Shown: positions 53,281-64,000, counted from the stretch's first letter. The stretch: DNA of 64,000 nucleotides from Lytechinus pictus (GCF_037042905.1 NC_087252.1:30939994-31003993), one strand, 5' to 3'. Notes: generated by a model not told the origin, from the letters alone. Numbers and translations: made by a program.

Positions 53281-54334
53281 CATAAGTTTCGAAGCTGAAA
53301 AAAAATGCAATATGTCGTTTGCACAGGACCAAACTGCTGTTTTGAATCACCATTAATGTTTTACTATGGACTTTCGTTGTTGGTCCAGTCTTACTAATTT
53401 CTAATTGATATCATTGAGATGTCCCCACTCCAATAAAAGGGTATTTGATTATAAACGGAGTACTCCTGAATGAAATTACTGCGCTAATATTGAGCAGTAA
53501 TATCTAATGGTTTTATTAGTTGCTTGAAAGATTATATTTCAGGTTTACTAGGGGAAAAGAAAACACTTGCGTCATGTAAAGGACTTGTTGGACGATTTGA
53601 TTTATGTAGGGGTTGATGTTTAACTTTATTTCTTCTTTTTTTTTATATATATTTCTTATGCATATATCATGATAATTACGATTAGCAGGATGCTAGTTTT
53701 TCTCATTTTGTTCATGTGCACGAAGAATAAAAAATAAATCTAAGAACAAATAAAAAAATCGTGTAGACAATTGCAGATCTAAGATATGCATTGATATTGT
53801 ATCATTAACTTCAAACAAAATAATGAAATTAGGCTTGCATACAAACTTGGGTAGACGGTAAAAGATAATGGCCATATCTAACATTTATATTACGGTAGGA
53901 TGTTTTGTGGTATGTTTTTTTCTCTTTTTATTTATCCGCAAATGTGAGTTTATGGTGACCTAAAATCGTTTTCAATAAAGGAGCTTAAACATGTTAAATT
54001 ATTTCATATGTTTATTATTTGTATACTGAAGATTTAAAAATAGTTTGTCTGGTGTTTGGAATATGTATGTAATAAGTGATCTAAGCAGGTTGTGTTACTC
54101 TATACACCAAAAAAATGGTCTGCAATTCTTTGAAGAATATGTGGATTTATGCATTTATTTACAAAGTTACATTGTTAAAGCTTATTCATGTCCTGTAATT
54201 TTGACATTTGAAGGGAATGGAATAAACCGTCCAATCACCAACGCACATTCATCCAAATTCGCGCGCATCATGCTTGACTGCACGCGCAACCACTATCGGG
54301 TGCGCAACGGCGTGTCATCAACACCACAGAACCA
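53281..54334. other. AT-rich DNA without a recognised gene
   Basis: 54045-54350 is open on the plus strand but has no domain and crosses into the repeat at 54335. GC rises at 54235-54330, which may be real coding or regulatory sequence of unknown kind. Confidence 0.35.
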
Positions 54335-54929
54335 GGGGCCCGTTTCATAAAACATTTGCCGCAGCGGCAACTCCCACTTTCTGCGGCAAATCTGTGTTTC
54401 TGCGGCAAATCTCAAAACAGCGGCAAGTTTCCGTTTCATAAAACTTTGCCGCAGATACTTTCTGCGGCAAATGACAATTTCAGCGGCAATATTTGACGCA
54501 GCTCAAGGAGCTGCGGCAAATGACAATTTCTGCGGCAAATTTGACGCAGCTATTTGAGCTGCGTCAAATATTGCCGCATAAATAGCTTTTTCATCAAAAT
54601 ACCAACAATTTTGAGGGCCTAAGAGCCATATTGGTCAATTTTTTGATGATTTTGATTTGATAAATTGCTTTTTGTCATTCTAAATAGAAAATACATGTAT
54701 TTTTACTCATTGACAAATAAAAAGTAGATATTTATTGAATCATCATTCATTCTTTTTAAAGTCAAATTTATTTCAATAAATAGATACAGAGGGAACATTC
54801 ATTGTGTTCCTGCAAATTTACACTTTCAAAAAAGCTTTCCTTTATCCTGTAAAAGAATGAACAAATGATGTCTCATTTTGTAAAAGATGTTTCCTCATTG
54901 GCTTTTGAGTTTCAATTAAAATTCATTTC

Positions 54930-55189
54930 ATAAGTGCTGTTGTTGCTGCTGCTGTTGGTTTTTGCTGATGTGTTTGTTGAAACTCTTGCTGAAGTTGTGG
55001 TTGCTGTTAATGTTCCCGGAGTGGTTGTTGGACATCTTGATGTTGTTGAGGTTGCCGGTGTGGTTTTTGCACCTCCTGCAGAAATTGTTTATGCTGCTAT
55101 TGTTGTTGCTGTTGGTCAATGCTGTCGTTACATCTCCTGTGTGGTTGCTGCTGTTTTTGCTCCTGCTGCTGTTCATGTGATTGAAGTAC
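54930..55189 (-). CDS. Candidate terminal exon rich in Gln codons
   Basis: Acceptor TTTCTATTTCAG|GTACTT at 55189. Joined in phase 0 to the 55906 exon it reads 'VLQSHEQQQEQKQQQPHRRC', then 'SIDQQQQQ' and TAG. The Gln-rich reading resumes after that TAG, and again after a TAA, both where CAG or CAA would fit. It therefore looks like a decaying CAG/CAA-repeat exon. Other frames give Asn/Ser-rich or Leu/Val-rich translations. Confidence 0.3.
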
Positions 55190-55905
55190 CTGAAATAGAA
55201 ATTAATTTATAATGCATATAAGCAAGATACCAAAGTTATTCCTAATTTCATTTTCATTGTTAACCCTTAATAGACTGGGGGGGGGGTGGAGGCACCTTTC
55301 GATACTTTGCAAGATTTCTCCAAATGGACAAGATCCTCACGCGCCCCCCGGGATGATCTACCAGAATAGCCTCACCTAGTAAGGTTTATTAACAGGATTT
55401 TGTACTCATTACATTCAGTTGATTTTGCATCAACTCAATTCATCAAATGAATGTAAAGGGTCTACCAGTAAAAAAAATTATGTGAGCTTCTTCGGGTAAT
55501 CTACCTGAGTCCTATTACTCCTTTACTGACAAATTAATAATTAAAAATATGATTAAGTGAATAACTAGCATCTATGTCTTTGCAGTAATTTGACATGTTG
55601 CATCTTAGGTGGTAGTGGTGGGGGTCAATAATTATAGAAATGCAGAATATTCATGTACCACTTTGGCAAGAGAAAGCAAGTCACATTATCTACCAATGAT
55701 TGATATTGGTTTGTTGTTTTTGCAGCTGTAAAAGAAATATCATATATTAATTTAACACCTTGAACTTAGAGTTTAATTCTAAAATATGGACTGGATTCTT
55801 GACGAAGAGCAAATCAAGAAGACAAAAATCATTCAAATTGTTATCATGTGACATACTTCCTATGCCAAAGTGAATCAGAATTATAATCAAGAGTGTTTAA
55901 CTTAC

Positions 55906-56022
55906 AGGTAAAATCACATTTCTAGGCTCTTTGTATGGCTCTCCAAACCCTTCAGTCGTTGATTTTGGCATGGCTTTCTGATACTATCTTGTGTCTTTCT
56001 GGAAATGTGGACAAAGCCTCAC
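55906..56022 (-). CDS. Candidate exon, minus strand, uncertain
   Basis: Acceptor TTTATTCCTTCAG|GTG and donor TTACCT|GTAAGT frame a 117 nt exon. All three frames contain a stop in the first part. From an internal ATG near 55971 the frame stays open ('MPKSTTEGFGEPYKEPRNVI'), so it could be a non-coding or start-codon exon leading to 55189. Confidence 0.3.
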
Positions 56023-56049
56023 CTGAAGGAATAAATTAAATAGAAATTT

Positions 56050-57430
56050 TCAAAAAATGTTTGGCACTTTTTTTTCTCACATGTATACATTGCATGTATA
56101 TCAAAAGAAAATAAGAGGAAACGTCATTTGACTACTAAGTTTTTATCATGGGGGGGGGGGGTAAAGGGATCAAGATGGGTTAATATGATGAACAAAAATG
56201 CAAACATGCAACAATAGATAATATATAAGGAATCTCTGGTTGAGAAACATCACTTCATATGCTATGCAATTGTTCCTCATAATTTATCTTGCACACACAT
56301 GTACACGTAGTGAGGATGGGTGAGGGAGAGAGAGCGAGCGTTGTCATCGTACATGCAAAAAGTATTAAATCCATCACTGGTGTATAGATGAGGGGGCAAT
56401 GCCCCCCCCCCCCCCATGTTTCATGACCAAGAAAAAAAAAGGGAATGGAAAGGGTGAAATAGTCTATTATTTTCTGATTACGTCAAAATCTTTCTAAAAA
56501 TTTGATTTCTGTATTTAAAAGTTCAACAATTTTGCTCACTCCCTTCGCTCTCTTGCATCTTTGGAGAACTTTTGTTCCATCCGCCATATTTAGCCCTCTC
56601 AAAATATTTGGCTCATTACGCCACTGAAATCCATTGTAAGAATGTTATATTTCAATGTTAACCTAATCTAACCCTAATAAGACTGCCAGGGTATTTTGGA
56701 GGCAGGAAAGATGGGCGGAAGGGGGGTGGGGGCCCTCAAGATCTTGACCGTTAATTGCGCAATTGTGAAAAAATGCAACATGCCTGTCACAGATGAAAAA
56801 ATTGTATATTTGATCGTTCTAAAATTATTTAAATTTATTTGTAATTAATAAATTTTACTTATTCATGCATGAAATTAGAATTTGGCTGGAAATCTATAAA
56901 CAAAGCCCTTGAAGTGTTTTTTTTTTGTTCAGACACATAAACGTTAAATGATATCAAATTCCATTCATCTTTTTTTTTTTTTTCTGAAGTATTTCTTTGT
57001 TGTTTTTTTTTACTTTTTTTTTATATTGTTGACAAAATTTTCTGATCATAAGCAACTTGAAAGTAATTGATTTTAATCAGTAAAAATAAAAATTACCGGT
57101 ATGATACAATTATGAATTTTGGCTAGAAACAGAATTTGCATTGGATTTGTTAATGAAATCACATTTTAAAGCAATTCTGACATGTACTTACACAACGTTG
57201 CGTAATTACAGAACCGGGTACCCATGTGTCACAAATTTTGTCTGAAAACTCATGAATCTTTAAAAAAAAGGCATATAATGACGCGGCACCATCTTTCACG
57301 TTTTGGATTTATCGCGAAAATTTTTGAGCCCCCCCACCGCCTTTTTAGGGTTAAATCAGATTGCACATCATGATGGGTTTTACTGATATTCATTCTGCAA
57401 CCCAAGACTATCCATCATATCTGACATTGA
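56050..57430. other. Intron or spacer of the candidate minus-strand gene
   Basis: AT-rich, with G12 at 56150 and C15 at 56402 and several poly-T tracts. No feature recognised. Confidence 0.4.
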
Positions 57431-57437
57431 TTTTTAC

Positions 57438-57799
57438 CTGTGGCTGCATGTTAGTCTCTGCTTTTCTACAACTGTGGCCAAATATTCTGCAACAAGTTCA
57501 TTAGATGGGCCCTTGGCATTTTTCTTATTGTAGGAGACCGGCAAGCCCTGGCTTTGAAGTTCCTGGTCTATCCTTCTCCAGCTGCAATATCTGGTCAGTT
57601 GAGGACTTGGGGGCTTTGTGTCAGGAGTGGTCTTGGTAGTGGCGGTGGCAATGGTGATGGCAGTGGCAGAAGCAGACTTGGTGGTGGTGGCATTAGTAGC
57701 ACTGATGGTGGTGGCATCAGTGGTGGTGGTGACTGCAATTGCAGCATTGTTGATGGTGGTATACGCCTCATCACGACCAACATTTGCTCCTGCTGCCAT
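57438..57799 (-). CDS. Candidate exon, Ala/Thr-rich protein start, unknown function
   Basis: ATG at 57799 opens 'MAAGANVGRDEAYTTINNAA', then a low-complexity Ala/Thr stretch. The C-terminal third 'YCSWRRIDQELQSQGLPVSY' to 'ELVAEYLATVVEKQRL' is less biased and could be a small helical DNA-binding (SANT-like) domain, but I do not recognise it. A donor CACAG|GTAAAA (minus strand) ends the exon at 57438 in phase 2. Joining it to the next exon at 56022 meets TGA at once, so the protein may end there (about 121 residues). Confidence 0.4.
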
Positions 57800-58184
57800 C
57801 TATTATGTTTTAAGTAGAATAAACATTAAAACATTTGATTATTAACACATCAACTTCAGAACACTAGTATATTGATAATAAAACTTGTAGATATAGCAGT
57901 CAAAGCATAAAATGAACTTCCACAGAAGAGTACATGTACCTTCTTCTAATAGAATTTCAGACCACCTTGAGGATGTTATGCTCAAAGCAAGGTTTTTATT
58001 TGACAACATTGGTCAACGAGGAACATGGATTTAAATCTCAGAATACAACTCGTATCATTGGTTGATCAATAGTACTGTACAATACCCCATTCAGATATAC
58101 GTTGACCAATTATTTCTTGTTGAAACACATGTCTTTGTTATCAATCTTGTAGGGTATAGAGAGCATGCTGATTCTATAGCTATC

Positions 58185-58295
58185 AGTGTTGTGTACCGAG
58201 GACGGCCTCGGGACCAGAATTTGCGTCCTCGGCCTCGAAGCCCGATGTCTCGGCCTCGGTCGCTCTGTCTTGATGTCTCGGCTCCGAGGCCTGAC
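58185..58295. repeat. Short array of GGCCTCGG / CCGAGGCC words
   Basis: The hexamer CCTCGG or its complement occurs about seven times within 110 nt ('cgaggacggcctcgggacca', 'cgtcctcggcctcgaagc', 'ctcggcctcggtcgctc'). It can form several alternative hairpins and is much more GC-rich than its surroundings. Confidence 0.6.
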
Positions 58296-58675
58296 AAATG
58301 CAGTCATTTCCAGCACATAAATTGTGTCCATCATCAACGCAATGTGAATTTCTAATGCACACACTATTATTAGATCTAGATTCCACCCCACCCCCCCCCC
58401 CCTCTCTATAGATTATATATACCGGTAATATTTAATTATTTTGCCTGTTTTTTTAATTTATTCTATTTATTCATTTTCATTTTTTTACATTAATTTATTC
58501 ATTTATTTTTTTTTCTTGAGGGGGGGTCAATGGTCAATTGAATTCAACAAAAAACATGCAAATTTTTTTAGCGGTCTCTGTCTGGGCTGACCCAGCCTAG
58601 GATACAACACTAATAGTTATGCATTTAGATATGATTCACACATAGAAGTGTTGTATTGTCTAAATTAAAAAAAAA

Positions 58676-58868
58676 AAGGTCTATTGAGAGACACATTCCT
58701 AACGTCGATGCATAAACTGTAAGCTCAAAAAAGCACAAGTAGCCCCGGTATCGATCTGCCATTTTGTTTTCAATTTTGAAAGCAGGAGAACGAAAGCGAC
58801 ATAACTTTCGCCTTTTTTTGAGCTTACACTTTATGCATCGACGATAGTATTGTGTCTCGATAGATCTT
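58676..58868. mobile_element. MITE with ~50 bp inverted ends
   Basis: 'attgagagacacattcctaa' with 'cgtcgatgcataaactgtaa' and 'gctcaaaaaa' (58683-58732) is mirrored by 'ttttttgagcttacacttta' and 'tgcatcgacgatagtattgt' (58812-58852). Non-coding. Confidence 0.75.
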
Positions 58869-58958
58869 CATCCATGTAATAGAGGCAAGTGCATAATTTT
58901 CCCCCTTTAATTTGGGGTGATATGGTGACCACAATTCTACCCCATTTGTCTGCCAACT

Positions 58959-59001
58959 AGCCCAGGAGCTGTCCGGGTAATACATGGACAGCTCCTGGGC
59001 T
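58959..59001. other. Perfect 16 bp hairpin
   Basis: AGCCCAGGAGCTGTCC (58959-58974) is followed by an 11 nt loop and the exact complement GGACAGCTCCTGGGCT (58986-59001). It is isolated, GC-rich and not within a recognised MITE end. Confidence 0.7.
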
Positions 59002-59184
59002 GCAGCCCGTACAGCGGGCCGCAGTTGCCTGGGTTACTCGAAATCTATCACAAAATCAGATTTTGTATAGAGTCTAGATCTAGAAGTACTTAGATCCTCT
59101 AAAAAAGGCCCAAATTTTTGCTAACTGACTCACAGCTTATAATTAGTACTGTCTGGCCACCAAACTGTTTACACTCGCAAGCCA

Positions 59185-59315
59185 CCCACCCCCCCCCCCC
59201 CCGGCCCCCTGAAAACTATAAGAAAAACAATCCCTCATAGTTACAGAGTACAATATTTGTGACAGTCACCCCCGGCCCCCCCCCCCCCCCCAAAAAAAAA
59301 AAAAAAAAAAAAACA
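59185..59315. repeat. C and A homopolymer tracts
   Basis: C-tracts at 59187-59202 and 59277-59291, with A20+ at 59292-59313. Low complexity only. The minus-strand frame across it is not a gene. Confidence 0.8.
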
Positions 59316-59997
59316 TGCCAAAGCCGAGGCCAAACATGAGCGTGAACACCAATCAACACCCATCAATGCTCCTCGAGACTTGACTGTATTTTTGTCGCCC
59401 ACAACAACCCAAGCCACAAAAAAATAAAGGCTCACTCTCACACAGCTGTTCACATATCGCACTGAATTAGGTAATTAAAGACTAAAGTCAGAAAGAAAGA
59501 CAGATGCAACTCGAGTCGCAACGCCGCTCATTCGAGCTCCACCCCACACACATCAACACTACTGCCGTGTACTACGCCGAAGCTCCGGGATAGCGACCAC
59601 TCGGCATCTCGATGATGCCTCCACGATATCCCCGGGCAAAATGCATGTTTACCTCGTAGAAAACGATGGAAATATGATATGTATTATCAATGTCATTCTT
59701 TCGGAAGTGATTTATTTATTACTTTATCAAATGATGTAATAATTGAATAAATACAATAATTAGAAAGTACTTACATCTCCGATTCAAATTTTACTTCAAT
59801 TCTGTCACCATCAAAATTTTATCGCAGACGACGTGTGTGAAGAAAAAAACCGGCTGTTAGCTGCAAATCAGGCTCGTTCACGAACTATTTTTCATTTATT
59901 TATTTTTATTTACGATAACAATTTGTCATAGCTTTTATGAAACGGATATTTGCAACTATGACAAGTTGCCATTGCAATAACAAGATTTGCCATAGAT

Positions 59998-60303
59998 ATG
60001 GGAGATGTTACAGTTGCAAGTCAAAAGTTTTATGAAACGGGCCCCAGAAGTAAAAGCCGCAGGCGACCTTGGTCGATTGCTGAGCTTCGAAAACTAACAC
60101 GTGACGAAGCAGACGAACTAAATGATCCTCATAATATGACACGTAACCGGAAGGTGAAGCAACTGAAACGTACCAAATTCGTATCAGAAGTTAGGGAGCT
60201 GGACTGTCAATGTCTGACTTGTGGAAAGAGATTAATAACTGTGAAGACTCTAATACCTGACCGATGCAGAACTAATGAAGAGCTTGATTCCAAAAGGGGC
60301 TAA
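59998..60303 (+). other. Unrecognised open frame with basic and CxxC segments
   Basis: From about 60046 the frame reads 'KSRRRPWSIAELRKLTRDEA', then 'NRKVKQLKRTKFVSEVREL' and 'CQCLTCGKRLITVKTLIPDRC'. The composition is charged and unlike the AT-rich surroundings, which may indicate a real coding exon or an old element. Its first 16 codons belong to the inverted end of the 54335 element. No known domain is recognised. Confidence 0.3.
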
Positions 60304-60980
60304 ATCCACTTTTGATCGAAATTGAGTTTTTGATTTAAATATGTATCTAGACCTGGGAATCAAATGCACCATATTGCATATGGAAAAAAAATGGGAAAGT
60401 TGGTAAAAATTGATTGCAAATTTGAGTTTTATTCCAAAGGAGGCTAAATCCAAAACAGTTTTGTCCCATTTATTTACTTTTTATTTATTTATTTGACATC
60501 TTTATACAAGGTAACCAATTCAGCTGTACACGATAAAAACATTAACAAAGATAAAAAGCTGGTTTGCAATTGGGCCCTGTTAATTAAAATACATACAAAT
60601 TATAATGGTAAATATATACAATACATAATATGCAAAATAAACAAGAAATAAATCTTTTAAAAATTTCAACCCTCTGTGCCGTCATCAGACATCAGAAACA
60701 CACAAACACACGGAAGCACCCAAACCCACACACGCATTCCCTCTCATACTATGGTACACTCTGCAGACTCGTTACTTACTTGTAACATAAAATCAATTTA
60801 TCATTATGATTACATATTGACATGAGCGAAAACAAATTATGCAATTATGTTATATGTGAATATTTTTAGGAATTCAGAAGTCGTTTGAATATTACTCATG
60901 ACAGAGCGGATCGAGTGTCTTGAGATAAACAGTTGCATTCATTTATACCTACCGGTATAAAAAAGGAGCTTAATCCACTA
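60286..60980. repeat. GGGGCTAAATCCA repeats and LINE 3' trace
   Basis: 'attccaaaaggggctaaatc' (60286) and 'attccaaaggaggctaaatc' (60431) are ~145 bp apart, with a third weak copy at 60960. Between 60470 and 60740 lies what looks like a minus-strand LINE 3' end with an (AATA)n-type tail. Confidence 0.5.
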
Positions 60981-61605
60981 CCGGGTAATGGAAAATGTGT
61001 CTTATTTTACTACTTATCATAAGGTTATGGAATCAGATTTGTAGGTACATGTTGTGAATACAAGTTCACACCATCTGTGCGGATTTTGATGAATATTAAA
61101 AAAATACCATAATTATGATTTTTTTAATTTAGCTCATTTGGGAATAAAACATCGAAAAGTAACCGTCCTTAGAAAAAAAAATTTCGTGTTTTTTCATTTT
61201 CACTGGATAAATGAAGTAAACTATAGTCTTTTATTTTTTTAGCTCAATTCGAGGAAAGCAAGTATGTATTTCCAATGGGATTTGGTCATTTTGTTCATTT
61301 ATTTCGGTCACTTTTGCGGGGAATGCCTGGGATATAAATCACAAAATAAGATGAGCTCGTATAAGCTATAACATGCCATGTTAAACCAAATTTGACCATG
61401 ATGGGGACTTGGGTCGTTCTTGAATCCATATACTCGATAGACCTTATGCATGTTACGTAATAATATCATATCGCCCTCCCTCAGAGGATATAGGAGTACG
61501 TGTAAACGGAGTTGTCAAAGATGAGTCAGCTGCATATCACGCAACACCTGAGAACAAGGCAATAGCACTTACCTCCATAAAGATGGGGATACGATGGCGT
61601 CAATT
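60981..61605. other. AT-rich DNA without a recognised feature
   Basis: No coding frame, inverted repeat or tandem repeat that I can support. Confidence 0.4.
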
Positions 61606-61610
61606 CATAA

Positions 61611-61759
61611 GGGGTCCGTTTCATAAAACTGGTTACAATAACAAATTGTCAATAACATTTATAAACCACTGAAATCATTCACTCTTGTTGACCGATAGTA
61701 AAGTCAGTAAAAAAAAAATTGGCATTTGGTATTATAACAAGTCTTTGTGAAACGGGACT
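61611..61759. mobile_element. Short MITE with GGGTCCGTTTCATAAA ends
   Basis: 'ggggtccgtttcataaaact' (61611) mirrors 'gtctttgtgaaacgggactc' (61741). The core has 'aataacaaattgtcaataac' and a mirrored 'attataacaag'. The ends resemble those of the 54335-60045 element. Confidence 0.7.
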
Positions 61760-61817
61760 CGAGTCTATTGTTTACGGAAACTTCGTCTACATTATGTTCT
61801 CTGTTCATTTAGGAGCA

Positions 61818-61947
61818 GGTGCGTATCCAGCATCAGATCCTACAAACCACTTCAGGGGCCCAATTGTCGGCGGACAATAGTGACTCTATTATGCTTGTGC
61901 ATGGGCCCATACATTCTCTGTCGTAGTTGATGCTGGATACGCTACTG
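61818..61947. mobile_element. Short MITE with GCGTATCCAGCATCA ends
   Basis: 'ggtgcgtatccagcatcaga' (61819) mirrors 'gttgatgctggatacgctac' (61926-61945). Core has inverted 'ggggcccaattgtcgg' and 'gcatgggcccat'. Confidence 0.65.
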
Positions 61948-62722
61948 ATGAGTGTGGTGATTCGTCACACGCGCACATACCAAACGCACACCAGCAAATG
62001 CCAATTTGTCATTCCATCAGGTACCAATTAGGTGACACGGCATTTGTTCCTCCGACAATTGCTCCAGGTAATTTCGTCTAAGAAACAGGGTTTTAATAGG
62101 TTTAGTGTTGCAATAGGATTTTAGGTTCGCTTTAGTGTAGAGTATAGTGTTATACCCAGGGTTGAAGTTGGCCATTCGATAAGTTCGTGGAAGTTTCTTA
62201 TGGGAAATTCATGAAACCACTAACCCTGGACGAACAATGGTATCAAAGTGTTCTTGAGTTAACATGGACTCAACAATCTTCGACCACCCTTGGCAACACT
62301 CTTCAACACACGATATATATATCATACAGAAAGCTTCAACACAGATCACGCCCCATTTTCATAACGCACCAACGGCAGGTTCCCGTTTTCATAAATATTG
62401 TGTCATAATGAAGGAATGAAGAATGTGCCAAATACAAGACACAGCAACCCACTGAACCCTTGCGACTTGTCCTTAAAGTCCGCCAATTCCTATATCCAGA
62501 ATTAAAGATAACCTACCAAACTCAAGGGACTGCAATCGGAACGCAACTCGCCCCATTTTGAATGAATATTTTCATTGCAAGGTTCTATGAGACAACATCC
62601 AATGTATGCGATTATGATGCAAACCGTTGACATCCGAAGTATCATAGGTGTCAAACGATGACAGATTTCGTACCGCCTTTTCGGAAGCATTTTCTTTCAT
62701 TAAAATCATAATTTAACATTCT

Positions 62723-62848
62723 GGTTCCCGTAACACAATGGTCAGCGATTAATCGTACGCTTAATCATAATTGTGGTCAATGCAGTCAATCGTAATAATA
62801 AAAATGCTCGACGATCATTACTAAGTTTTGTTTTGTGTTACGGGCCCC
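62723..62848. mobile_element. Short MITE with GGTTCCCGTAACACAA ends
   Basis: 'ggttcccgtaacacaatgg' (62723) mirrors 'ttgtgttacgggcccc' (62833-62848). Internal 'gcgattaatcgtacgcttaa' and 'caatcgtaataataaaaatg' pair loosely. Confidence 0.7.
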
Positions 62849-62849
62849 T

Positions 62850-64000
62850 GGACACACTTCTACAAGACAACGACGGTATTGGGGCGCAGAATGCGACGGA
62901 CTTTAATAAAACAATAAAATCCTAGAGTAAAAATAACAAGGGTTTCCATTCTTAGGTTAATTTCATTCGTCACCTGTTTTTATGCCCGGTGTATAGACTA
63001 AACGAACTTTTGAACATCGCTATTATTCAACACATGGTGTATTTATCAGAATGTGCGGACATGTATGTAAAGGTATAATTTAACGATTTGAAATGTATTG
63101 TGTGAAATTGTTCAATAAGATTATCAGAAATTAATTATATCATTTTCCACTCTTATCTTTTGATCTTATGCATATCGTATAAACCAGAAAGATTTTGACA
63201 GTGAGTAAGTGTAAAAGAAGCAGGGATTGTCCATTTACCTATATTTATTTCATCAAAATGAGACAAGATGAAAACAAGTTATGACATTTTTTCAGCTATG
63301 TAATATTTTAGTGAAACCGTTGACGTGAGACCATATTCCCGCCTATTTATTTTTATTTTATCAAATTAAATTTAATCTATGCAAATATTTTCCACAAATA
63401 TTTTTTTTTTAATAGTTGAGAACTGAGTTATTGCATAATAATGTCAATAATGTCAATTGCAGTGGCATTTCATTGTGTCAAAAGGAAGACGTATCGTGCA
63501 TACGTGTATAAAAATACAAAATAATTATGATTTCATGTAATAATACAAGAGAAAAGAACGTCGGGACGACATCACTAACAATCAATACTTAATGATGAAC
63601 TGTTTCTTGAAATTTATTTTTGTTTACTCAATTGGGCGCGGAATATTACAAATGACATCACAAACAACAACACAATCAAAGCTCCATGTTTAATTTCGGT
63701 TGCAAAAAATGTATTATTGGAAGTGTGTTAAAATGTGAATTTTATAATTACAAGTCAATCAAATTATATAACCAGACACCCGAAAAATAACAATAAATCG
63801 CCTTGGAATGTTCCATGCAAATAGCTAAACTTGTCATTTGCAAAGTAAAAATTAGAAAAACTGTGTTATCTGAAAGAATTCTTGACAGTGTCAAGATTTG
63901 AAGTTGTGAAGATCATTAAAATTCACGAATGTGACGTGTGCGCATCTCATGCTTGAGCGAACAACACAGCTATTAACCCTGTTCTCTTTGAAGCTCTCCC
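62850..64000. other. AT-rich DNA to the window end
   Basis: No gene or repeat recognised. Short open frames are absent or trivial. Confidence 0.4.

Larger units (their letters stand above)
54335..60045. mobile_element. Putative 5.7 kb DNA element with GGGGCCCGTTTCATAAA inverted ends
   Basis: 'GGGGCCCGTTTCATAAAAC' at 54335 is mirrored by 'GTTTTATGAAACGGGCCCC' ending at 60045. Inside each end the shorter word is repeated once more ('ccgtttcataaaac' at 54429; 'tttatgaaacgg' at 59934). The left end carries 11 copies of GCGGCAA/TTGCCGC (54354-54585). The right end has 'ttgccat' and 'agttgcca' words instead. A clear target-site duplication is not visible. Alternatively, two separate MITEs may lie in opposite orientation around host DNA. 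Confidence 0.5.

Noticed and set aside
54934..55212. Leu/Val-rich plus-strand frames resembling membrane proteins
   Set aside because: Antisense reading of a CAG/CAA-rich stretch; all three plus-strand frames are biased the same way, as expected of low complexity.
57554..57845. Gly-rich or Val-rich plus-strand frames
   Set aside because: Antisense of GGT/GGC trinucleotide-like low complexity opposite the minus-strand candidate exon.

Overview
This is a eukaryotic, AT-rich, intron-containing and heavily transposon-laden window. No bacterial gene organisation is present. The mix of death-domain-only genes, LDL-receptor-like propeller exons, Tc1/mariner, CR1-like, Penelope-like and tRNA-type SINE repeats, plus MITE ends of the GGGCCCGTTTCATAAA kind, suggests a marine invertebrate deuterostome. 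An echinoderm is my best guess, by inference only.

Layout. 1-1300: a diverged ~187 bp satellite. 1760-3525: a palindromic mariner-type non-autonomous element. 4840-5170: a Penelope-like remnant. 5433-12615: two divergently transcribed genes. The minus-strand gene (9097 to 5433, four exons) and the plus-strand gene (10496 to 12615, three exons) each encode about 205-215 residues made almost only of two death domains. They share intron phases around a short linker exon. About 11095-23498 was tandemly duplicated (second copy 23500-29338, without the 13733-20278 segment). This produced an extra linker exon and terminal death-domain exon (23845-25033) with no first death domain. The segment present only in the first copy carries a 7SL-RNA-like SINE with a perfect 13 bp target-site duplication, a 5'-truncated CR1-like retrotransposon, a MITE, a tRNA-type SINE and the start of a ~30 bp minisatellite.

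31124-51148 (perhaps to 52787): a plus-strand gene for a secreted or membrane protein with a signal peptide and LDLR class B-like (YWTD propeller) exons. Its 18.8 kb second intron holds most of the other transposons: mariner-like palindromes, an inverted Penelope-like element, CR1-like fragments, and a complete Tc1-type transposon at 45875-48683. The Tc1 element has an intact 342-residue DD34E transposase and a second, inverted partial copy of the same gene, so it is a giant palindrome.

54335-60045: a putative 5.7 kb DNA element bounded by inverted GGGGCCCGTTTCATAAA ends, with poorly understood minus-strand exons. 60300-64000: small MITEs and otherwise unremarkable AT-rich DNA.

The two host stories that matter are the death-domain cluster (probable apoptosis or innate-immune adaptors, still being reshaped by duplication) and the propeller gene. 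Everything else is mobile or tandem DNA. All exon models rest on reading frame, splice consensus and phase agreement, with no transcript support.
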